NCBI GenBank assembly: GCA_031283745.1
Contig: JAITBH010000049.1
Span: 1-6,891 of the forward strand
Reading direction: 5' to 3'
DNA from: Candidatus Ectomicrobium neotermitis
GTDB taxonomy: Bacteria > Elusimicrobiota > Endomicrobiia > Endomicrobiales > Endomicrobiaceae
Length of the DNA: 6,891 nucleotides
A program made the position numbers and the translations under genes. Below the pieces are notes generated by a model. It was given only the letters and a program-made list of their open reading frames with translations. It made no database searches and was not told the origin of the DNA. Within the stretch, counting starts at the first letter, position 1; every line of letters begins with the position of its first letter. Shown here one piece after another: positions 1 to 4,499 of this stretch.

Positions 1-15
1 TAAGACGGGTTTTTT

Positions 16-88
16 GCCGACGTAGCTCAGCTGGTAGAGCAGCGGTTTTGTAAACCGCAGGTCGTAGGTTCAACCCCTATCGTCGGCT
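16..88 (+). tRNA. tRNA-Thr (anticodon TGT)
   Basis: A full cloverleaf can be drawn by eye. The acceptor arms GCCGACG and CGTCGGC pair over 7 bp. The D-stem is GCTC/GAGC and the anticodon stem GCGGT/ACCGC encloses loop TTTGTAA, giving anticodon TGT (threonine, ACA and wobble codons). The T-stem GTAGG/CCTAT has one G-U pair and a TTCAACC loop. The discriminator is T88 and no CCA is encoded, so CCA must be added after transcription. Its promoter would lie at or beyond the left window edge, so it is not visible. The nearest plus-strand terminator is about 120 bases downstream. Confidence 0.96.
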
Positions 89-97
89 ATCATCCTC

Positions 98-135
98 GTC
101 GAGGTTTGTGAGTTTTGCGATTATTTTACTAACGA
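98..135 (+). repeat. Direct repeat, copy 1
   Basis: The block begins GTCGAGGTTT and ends CTAACGA. It matches 304-342 at 35 of 39 aligned columns (three substitutions and one single-base gap, counted by eye). It starts ten bases after the tRNA-Thr 3' end. A weaker match continues upstream to CGTCG at 81-85, which is inside the tRNA acceptor arm. Origin unknown; see the findings. Confidence 0.75.
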
Positions 136-208
136 CTGCATTCAATTTTATGCACAATTCTGGTCGTCAGCAGGTATCGGCAAAAACTCCTCTCCCACGA
201 CAAAATAA

Positions 209-253
209 AAAAGGCAGACTAAGTGTGAATTTCACTTATCTGCCTTTTCTTTT
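209..253. terminator. Bidirectional intrinsic terminator
   Basis: AAAAGGCAGA (209-218) pairs with TCTGCCTTTT (239-248). Beyond a one-base bulge at C219, TAAGTG (220-225) pairs with CACTTA (233-238). The result is a long stem followed on the plus strand by TTTTCTTTT. On the minus strand the same stem is followed by TTTTTTATTTT, so it can stop transcripts in both directions. It probably ends the tRNA-Thr transcript and backs up the minus-strand tRNA terminators. The pairing is seen directly; the function is inferred. Confidence 0.8.
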
Positions 254-303
254 GTGGTTTTTTGGGTGTTTTTTACGGCTTAAAAGTTCGTCGATCTCTG
301 TTA

Positions 304-342
304 GTCGAGGTTTTTTGAGTTTTGGGATTATTTTGCTAACGA
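304..342 (+). repeat. Direct repeat, copy 2
   Basis: This is the second copy of the block at 98-135, with one extra T in the T-run and three substitutions. Its end overlaps the palindrome CTAACGAGTTAG (336-347), which copy 1 lacks. Upstream similarity may reach CGTCG at 289-293, the counterpart of the tRNA-Thr acceptor end beside copy 1. Confidence 0.75.
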
Positions 343-384
343 GTTAGTAAAAAATTGACCGCTTTTGACCTAAATTGACATAAG

Positions 385-450
385 AAAAAAACCCGCTTTT
401 CTCGACGACAGACATAAAAAAACCCACTTTCATCCATCAAAAGCGGGTTT
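385..450 (-). terminator. Alternative, longer-loop terminator sharing the same 5' arm
   Basis: The same 5' arm, AAACCCGCTTTT (450-439), also pairs perfectly over 12 bp with AAAAGCGGGTTT (400-389), which is followed by more T residues to 385. The 38-base loop contains the 3' arm of the shorter hairpin. The two structures are mutually exclusive. The outer one could act as a backup stop or as a 3'-end stabilising stem. The pairing is seen directly; the role is inferred. Confidence 0.5.
416..450 (-). terminator. Intrinsic terminator after tRNA-Val
   Basis: Read on the minus strand, AAACCCGCTTT (450-440) and AAAGTGGGTTT (430-420) form an 11-bp stem with one G-U pair and a 9-base loop. A T-run ends at 416. 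It begins about 11 bases after the tRNA-Val 3' end, which is the expected place for the terminator of the tRNA-Cys/tRNA-Val transcript. Confidence 0.85.
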
Positions 451-460
451 GTATAGGAAA

Positions 461-533
461 TACCCGGTATAGGACTTGAACCTATGACCTCTTCCACGTC
501 AAGGAAGCGCTCTACCAACTGGGCTAACCGGGC
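461..533 (-). tRNA. tRNA-Val (anticodon GAC)
   Basis: On the minus strand the anticodon stem CTTCC/GGAAG encloses loop TTGACGT, giving anticodon GAC (valine, GUC/GUU). The T-stem ATAGG/CCTAT has loop TTCAAGT. The acceptor arms GCCCGGT and ACCGGGT pair with a G1-U72 wobble, and the discriminator is A. The D-stem GCCC/GAGC has a C12-A23 mismatch where T12-A23 is usual. No CCA is encoded. It is the second gene of a tRNA-Cys-tRNA-Val unit, 29 bases after tRNA-Cys, with a terminator just downstream. Confidence 0.93.
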
Positions 534-562
534 ATAAAATTTTGCTGAATTTGCAAAGAAAA

Positions 563-635
563 AGGTGCGGGGCGGATTTGAACCGCCGCATAACAGTTTT
601 GCAGACTGTCCCCTTAGCCACTTGGGTACCGCACC
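563..635 (-). tRNA. tRNA-Cys (anticodon GCA)
   Basis: On the minus strand the acceptor arms GGTGCGG and CCGCACC pair fully. The short D-stem CCC/GGG is typical of cysteine tRNAs. The anticodon stem ACAGT/ACTGT encloses loop CTGCAAA (anticodon GCA), and the T-stem is GGCGG/CCGCC with loop TTCAAAT. The discriminator is U, the usual identity base for tRNA-Cys. No CCA is encoded. It is the first gene of the tRNA-Cys/tRNA-Val unit, with a promoter about 16 bases upstream. Confidence 0.96.
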
Positions 636-651
636 GCCTCACGACGAGGTC

Positions 652-681
652 AATATACAATATCCCCCTCTCTTTAGTCAA
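652..681 (-). promoter_or_regulatory. Promoter of the tRNA-Cys/tRNA-Val unit
   Basis: Read on the minus strand, a -35 box TTGACT (681-676) is followed after 18 bases by a -10 box TATATT (657-652), close to the sigma-70 consensus. Transcription should start near 645, about ten bases before the mature tRNA-Cys 5' end. The promoter lies within the 74 bases between the purH stop and tRNA-Cys. Confidence 0.75.
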
Positions 682-709
682 TTTCAAAAATAGGGTTTTC
701 CGACGGAGA

Positions 710-2260
710 TTAGTGCTTAAAATGCCTCATTCCAGTGAAGATCATTGCGATATTATTTTTGTCAGATTCTTGGATAGATTCGTCATCTCTTATGGATCCT
801 CCGGGCTGAATTATGGCATTAACATTGCTTTTTGCTGCCTCAGCAACCACATCGCCGAAGGGGAAAAATGCGTCTGATGCTAAAACCAAAGGAAGGCTCT
901 CCAGGGTTTCTAAACCTTTCATCTCGCTCATTTTCTTTAAGGCTATATGAAGAGAATCTATCCTGCTCATTTGCCCCGCACCAATGCCGACGGTCTGCTT
1001 TCCTCTCACAAGAACTATTGCATTTGATTTAACATGCTTGCACACCTTCCAAGCAAAACTCAAAGCGTCCATTTCTTTTTCGGTCGGAGTTTTTTTGCTC
1101 ATAATTTGTATTTCAGACAACAATCCATTGTCCCTATCTTGAACAATCATACCTGCTGACATTGTCCGATAATCAAGCTCGGCATTGACCACATAAGGAG
1201 CGGGCTGTTTTAACAATCTGATATTTTTCTTTTTCTTTAAAACATCAAGTGCAGCTTTCGAAAAATCTGGAGCGATGACGCACTCAATAAACAATTTGCT
1301 TATTTCCAAAGCAGTTTCCTCGTCGAGAGGTTTATTGAAAGCAATTATCCCGCCAAATGCACTAACGCTGTCGCACATCAAAGCTTTGAGGTAAGCATCT
1401 TTTAAATTTTCCCCTTCAGCACACCCGCAAGGATTATTGTGCTTGATGATTGCACAAGCAGTATTTTCAAATTCATGGACAATCCTCCATGCTGCCTCTA
1501 AGTCCAAATAATTATTGTAGGAGAGTTCTTTTCCATGTATCTGTTTTGCAGGCAAAACCGACGAAGAATTGTCAAGAGGACCCGACGAATAAATTGCTGC
1601 GGCTTGAGCAGGATTTTCTCCATACCTCAAGTCGGAGATCTTTTTTAACGCTATGGCGTTTTGCTCGGGAAACTTTTCGTATGTCAAATAGTTAGCAATA
1701 AGTGCGTCATAATAAGCGGTATGCCGAAAAGCTTTTGCAGCAAGCTCTAATCTAAATTCCGTCGAAAGATCGTCAAGACTGTCGATAATTTTGTCGTAAT
1801 CTTGATAGTCGCAAACGGTCAAAACATACTTGTAATTTTTTGCTGCTGCCCTCAAAAGAGCCACTCCGCCAATGTCGATATTTTCGATAACTTCCTGATC
1901 GATATTTTTGTTTTTAGGTTTTTCAATCTTTGCGATGGTCTCCTCGAAAGGATAGAGGTTGACTACTACAATATCAATCGGCTCTATCGCATATTTTTGA
2001 AGCTCTTGGAGATGTGCTTGATTATCTCTGACGGCAAGAATTCCCCCATGAATTTTGGGGTTTAATGTTTTCACCCTCCCGTCTAAAATTTCAGGAAAAG
2101 AAGTTATCTCCGCTATTTCTTTAGAGGCTACGGAATTTTCTTTTAATGTTTTTGCTGTTCCTCCGCTTGAAATAATTTCCCAGCCCAAAGAATCCAACTT
2201 TCTTGCAAAATCAACGATGCCTGTCTTGTTTGAGACGCTAATCAAAACTCTTTTTTTCAT
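710..2260 (-). CDS. purH: Bifunctional AICAR transformylase / IMP cyclohydrolase
   Basis: PurH is a cytoplasmic enzyme for the last two steps of de novo IMP synthesis. It formylates AICAR with 10-formyl-tetrahydrofolate and then closes the ring. The 516-residue length fits the family. The N-terminal MGS-like cyclohydrolase domain shows SVSNKTG (8-14), SSGGTAKTL (31-39), GRVKTLNPKIHGG (61-73) and NLYPF (101-105). The transformylase domain shows RYGENP (212-217), the catalytic Lys273-His274 in IIKHNNPCG, SAFGG, and the characteristic C-terminal end GMRHFKH. The ATG at 2260 is preferred because AGGAG lies 8 bases upstream; an in-frame TTG two codons earlier is too close to that site. It follows thiS by 46 bases with no clear promoter or terminator between, so cotranscription with thiE-thiS is likely. 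No strong terminator follows it, so transcripts may run into the tRNA unit. No damage seen. Confidence 0.98.
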   Translation of the reverse strand: MKKRVLISVSNKTGIVDFARKLDSLGWEIISSGGTAKTLKENSVASKEIAEITSFPEILDGRVKTLNPKIHGGILAVRDNQAHLQELQKYAIEPIDIVVVNLYPFEETIAKIEKPKNKNIDQEVIENIDIGGVALLRAAAKNYKYVLTVCDYQDYDKIIDSLDDLSTEFRLELAAKAFRHTAYYDALIANYLTYEKFPEQNAIALKKISDLRYGENPAQAAAIYSSGPLDNSSSVLPAKQIHGKELSYNNYLDLEAAWRIVHEFENTACAIIKHNNPCGCAEGENLKDAYLKALMCDSVSAFGGIIAFNKPLDEETALEISKLFIECVIAPDFSKAALDVLKKKKNIRLLKQPAPYVVNAELDYRTMSAGMIVQDRDNGLLSEIQIMSKKTPTEKEMDALSFAWKVCKHVKSNAIVLVRGKQTVGIGAGQMSRIDSLHIALKKMSEMKGLETLESLPLVLASDAFFPFGDVVAEAAKSNVNAIIQPGGSIRDDESIQESDKNNIAMIFTGMRHFKH

Positions 2261-2268
2261 AATCAAAT

Positions 2269-2273
2269 CTCCT
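2269..2273 (-). promoter_or_regulatory. Ribosome binding site of purH
   Basis: AGGAG on the minus strand, within a GAGGAGA context, lies 8 bases before the ATG at 2260. It is only 2 bases from the in-frame TTG at 2266, which argues against that start. Confidence 0.8.
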
Positions 2274-2306
2274 CTTTTTGTTTTTGTCTGACTAAAATCT
2301 GCTGCA

Positions 2307-2510
2307 TTATCCCCCTGCTGTTATCTTGATAATTTCCACAATATCGCCATCCTGCAAAACAATATCTCCCAAATGCTCTCTCTTTACGATGACTTGATTA
2401 TGCCCCACAAAAGTATCGCAAAGATCAATTCCCTGCTTGGTCAACAAATCCAAAACACTCACCCTCCCCTCCAACTCCACAGTTTTCCCATTCACCATTA
2501 TCTTTATCAT
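2307..2510 (-). CDS. thiS: Sulfur carrier protein ThiS
   Basis: This is a 67-residue beta-grasp (ubiquitin-like) protein. In the family, the C-terminal Gly-Gly is adenylated by ThiF and converted to a thiocarboxylate that supplies sulfur for the thiazole ring of thiamine. The sequence shows the expected short form: IMVNGKTVEL at the N-terminus, VSVLDLL as the first helix, the LQDGDIVEII strand and the essential C-terminal end TAGG directly before the stop. The start is set by an ATGA overlap with the thiE stop and by GAGG 8 bases upstream; an in-frame ATG four codons later is also possible. Extending upstream would only translate thiE in another frame. Its partners ThiF, ThiG and ThiH are not in the window. 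Confidence 0.93.
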   Translation of the reverse strand: MIKIMVNGKTVELEGRVSVLDLLTKQGIDLCDTFVGHNQVIVKREHLGDIVLQDGDIVEIIKITAGG

Positions 2511-3154
2511 CTCGGAAACCTCGCGGGGGGTTCTATCAGGGAGAGGATTTGGGCGATGGTTTTTTTGATGTCGGGGGAGGCGGTAATTTCTGAAACCAAA
2601 CAAATGTTGTCGGGGTTAAATTTGGCAACTGAGGGCAGGTTTGCAATTTTTATTCCTCCGATTGCGACTTTTGGAATGGTTATATTTTCGACGCAATATT
2701 TGAGATATTCTAAGCCCACAGGTTCAACGGCATCTGTCTTTGTAAAAGTCCTAAAAATCGGACCTACACCTATATAATCTGCACCGTCGTCTTGAGCTTT
2801 TTTGGCTTGCTTTGGGCTATGCGTCGACAAACCCACAACCATTTTTGCCCCCACAATTTTTCTTGCCTCGCTTATCGGCAAATCGTCTTGCCCAAGATGA
2901 ACTCCGTCGCTTTCAACAGCCATCGCAATGTCTATGTCGTCATTTACCACAAAAAATGCCCCGCAATCCCGAGTAAGTTTTCTGATAATTTCACACTGAT
3001 GATATTTTTCGATTTTGCTTTTTTGTTTGTCGCGGTATTGAAGCAGCTTAACCCCTCCGTCTAGCATCTGTTTAACCACATCGATATTGTCTCTGCCGTT
3101 TGAAAGATTTTCGGCTGTTATCGCATATAAGCCTTTGGGAATTTCCTTTTTCAT
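2507..3154 (-). CDS. thiE: Thiamine phosphate synthase
   Basis: ThiE couples hydroxymethylpyrimidine diphosphate to thiazole phosphate, giving thiamine monophosphate and pyrophosphate. The 215 residues match the usual single-domain TIM barrel. Visible motifs in order are LYAIT (9-13), QYRDK (39-43, pyrimidine-diphosphate binding), VNDD (70-73, Mg/diphosphate), DGVHLGQDDLP (83-93), GLSTHS (108-113), GVGPIFRTFTKTDA (129-142, diphosphate loop), AIGGI (164-168) and VSEI (187-190). All family-defining residues seem present. GAGG sits only about 4 bases before the ATG, somewhat close, but the N-terminus aligns naturally with the family. The stop overlaps the thiS start by 4 bases, implying translational coupling. 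The 69 bases upstream contain a small hairpin (3199-3212) but no convincing TPP riboswitch. Confidence 0.96.
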   Translation of the reverse strand: MKKEIPKGLYAITAENLSNGRDNIDVVKQMLDGGVKLLQYRDKQKSKIEKYHQCEIIRKLTRDCGAFFVVNDDIDIAMAVESDGVHLGQDDLPISEARKIVGAKMVVGLSTHSPKQAKKAQDDGADYIGVGPIFRTFTKTDAVEPVGLEYLKYCVENITIPKVAIGGIKIANLPSVAKFNPDNICLVSEITASPDIKKTIAQILSLIEPPARFPR

Positions 3155-3198
3155 ATAACCTCTTTTTTGCTCGTCATTTTTGTTTTTTTAATTTCTGT

Positions 3199-3212
3199 CA
3201 GGTGAAAACCTG
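3199..3212. other. Small hairpin upstream of thiE
   Basis: CAGGT and ACCTG form a 5-bp perfect stem with a 4-base loop in the gap between the MFS stop and thiE. No T-tract follows directly on the minus strand, so it does not look like a terminator. It might be a minor leader structure, or chance. Confidence 0.3.
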
Positions 3213-3223
3213 TGGCGCAAAAA

Positions 3224-4480
3224 TTATCTCAGCCTGTTTTTTGTGAAGTAACCGCTTGATATTGAAACGAAATAAAGCAAAGCGATCATCGTCGACAAGC
3301 CCGCAAAAGCATAAATTGAAGAGATACCCATCGCATCAATAATTTCCCCTCCAAAAACTATCCCAAGCCCTATCCCCAGATCCCAGCTCGTCAAGTAGGT
3401 AGAACTCGCGGCGGCACGTCTATTGTGCGGTGCGAGATTTATGAACATCACATTAAATGACGGGAACATCATCCCGTATGACAAGCCTATCGTCAGTGCC
3501 GATATGTAATATATGAGCGACTGGCTGTGGGGAGTTTTGTCTGCAAAAAAGAGCAGGAAAAATGAAAAGACTGCAAAAATGTTTCCCATCTTTATCATCT
3601 CTAACACCTTGCCTTTGTCTATGTTTTTGCCTGAAAAAAGCCTCGAGATGATAAGCCCTATCGAAAGAATAATGAAAAACATTCCCGCACTGCCCCAAAC
3701 TTTTAGCTCTTTTCCATACATGGCGATATAAGTTGTCATCGTGGCATAAGCCATACCTAAAAATACAAAGTTGAAACCTATCGTGAGTCCCTTTGTCGAC
3801 AAAAATCTGTCCAAGTTTATGGCATCTTTTCTGGATTTTTCCGATGCAGGCGATTTGATGAGAATCGCAAACACTCCTCCTATCGTTCCAAAGATCAAAG
3901 CCCCGTAAAAAATGTAGTGATAATCAAAATAGTCGTATATCAAAAGCCCAATTAGGGGACCCATCGACATTGCCAATGTGCTTGATAAACCAAAATAGCC
4001 GATGCCTTCTCCCTGACGACGTTTTGGAATTATGTCTATGACCAAAGCATTGCTCGTTGTCATCAAAGCACCGAAAGCAAAGCCCTGCAAAATTCTTGCT
4101 ATCACAAAAAGCGACAAGGTCGCGGCTGCGATATAGGCTGCAAACAGAGCGATAAACATAAAAAACAAGAAAACATAAATTGTTTTTCTGTCGAAAGCGT
4201 CTGCGATAAATGCGGTTAAAGGTTTAATGATTGTGGAAGCTAAGACATAGACCGCTATCACCAAGCCAGCTTGGGCATTTGGAATAGCGAACACATCGGC
4301 GAGGTAAAAAGGAAGGGTGGGCATAAGCAGGTAGAAAGAAAAGAAAAGCAGGAAGTTTGAAATGTTGATGAAAACAAAATTTTTCGTCCACAGCGGTGTC
4401 TTTCTTGATTCGAATGTTCTTTGCAAAAAAAGGCTGAGCCTCCGAAAAGGCTCAAACCTGAACTTTTTAACAGCTTTCAT
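3224..4480 (-). CDS. Major facilitator superfamily transporter, substrate unknown
   Basis: This 418-residue inner-membrane protein has about 12 hydrophobic segments: six from roughly residue 35 to 208, a charged cytoplasmic loop at about 209-232 (SPASEKSRKDAINLDRF) and six more to about 408. The loop after the second segment reads FIADAFDRKTIY (91-102), a diverged form of the MFS A motif (G-x-L-a-D-r-x-G-r-k). RRQGEGIGYFGL (154-165) and MGPLIGLLI (173-181) match the drug- and sugar-efflux-like branch, but nothing shows the substrate or direction. GGAG lies 10 bases before the ATG. The first 30 or so residues are a basic extension before the first membrane segment and overlap a terminator-like hairpin, so a later start such as TTG at codon 19 cannot be excluded. 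It follows the autotransporter stop by only 19 bases. Confidence 0.93.
   Translation of the reverse strand: MKAVKKFRFEPFRRLSLFLQRTFESRKTPLWTKNFVFINISNFLLFFSFYLLMPTLPFYLADVFAIPNAQAGLVIAVYVLASTIIKPLTAFIADAFDRKTIYVFLFFMFIALFAAYIAAATLSLFVIARILQGFAFGALMTTSNALVIDIIPKRRQGEGIGYFGLSSTLAMSMGPLIGLLIYDYFDYHYIFYGALIFGTIGGVFAILIKSPASEKSRKDAINLDRFLSTKGLTIGFNFVFLGMAYATMTTYIAMYGKELKVWGSAGMFFIILSIGLIISRLFSGKNIDKGKVLEMIKMGNIFAVFSFFLLFFADKTPHSQSLIYYISALTIGLSYGMMFPSFNVMFINLAPHNRRAAASSTYLTSWDLGIGLGIVFGGEIIDAMGISSIYAFAGLSTMIALLYFVSISSGYFTKNRLR
4425..4454 (-). terminator. Terminator-like hairpin inside the 5' end of the MFS gene
   Basis: On the minus strand TGAGCCT (4454-4448) and AGGCTCA (4441-4435) form a perfect 7-bp stem with a 6-base loop. 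A spacer GCC and seven T residues (4431-4425) follow. It lies about 26 to 56 bases inside the called MFS coding region and about 46 bases after the autotransporter stop. No other terminator is visible between the two genes. It may end part of the autotransporter transcript or attenuate the MFS gene. Confidence 0.45.
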
Positions 4481-4499
4481 ATTTTTTTATCTCCATGGG

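Larger units (their letters stand above)
89..460. other. Intergenic region between convergent tRNA units
   Basis: This 372-base stretch lies between plus-strand tRNA-Thr and the minus-strand tRNA-Cys/tRNA-Val unit. It holds a bidirectional hairpin terminator, two alternative terminator hairpins for the tRNA-Val transcript, a perfect short palindrome CCTCGTCGAGG (94-104), a palindrome TTTTGCTAAC-GA-GTTAGTAAAA (331-352, one G-U pair) and a diverged direct repeat. The plus-strand open frame at 108-347 runs straight through the terminator hairpin and both repeat copies and lacks a clear Shine-Dalgarno sequence, so I do not call a gene. I see no other RNA gene. Confidence 0.7.

Noticed and set aside
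254..345. A minus-strand peptide, about 35 codons, rich in Lys and Pro and similar to one read from the other repeat copy.
   Set aside because: A stop directly precedes it, there is no start codon, and the T-rich DNA itself explains the lysine-rich translation.
108..347. A 79-codon plus-strand open frame in the tRNA intergenic region.
   Set aside because: It crosses the terminator hairpin and both repeat copies, has no clear ribosome binding site and resembles no known protein.
637..649. A small inverted repeat CCTC-ACGAC-GAGG in the leader of tRNA-Cys.
   Set aside because: It has only four base pairs and the predicted transcription start lies inside it, so it is probably chance.
2511..2603. 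An upstream extension of thiS to give 98 residues.
   Set aside because: The added residues are thiE read in another frame. The ATGA overlap and the family length support the short form.
2373..2777. A 134-codon plus-strand open frame opposite thiS and thiE.
   Set aside because: It is antisense to two well-supported genes and has no family features.
3198..3232. Fragments resembling a TPP riboswitch before thiE: CTGAGA, then ACCTGA 23 bases later on the minus strand.
   Set aside because: CTGAGA is the end of the MFS coding sequence. The conserved GGATAATGCCAGC-like segment and the closing stem are missing, and ACCTG is used in a local hairpin. A search with the Rfam TPP model (RF00059) would settle it.
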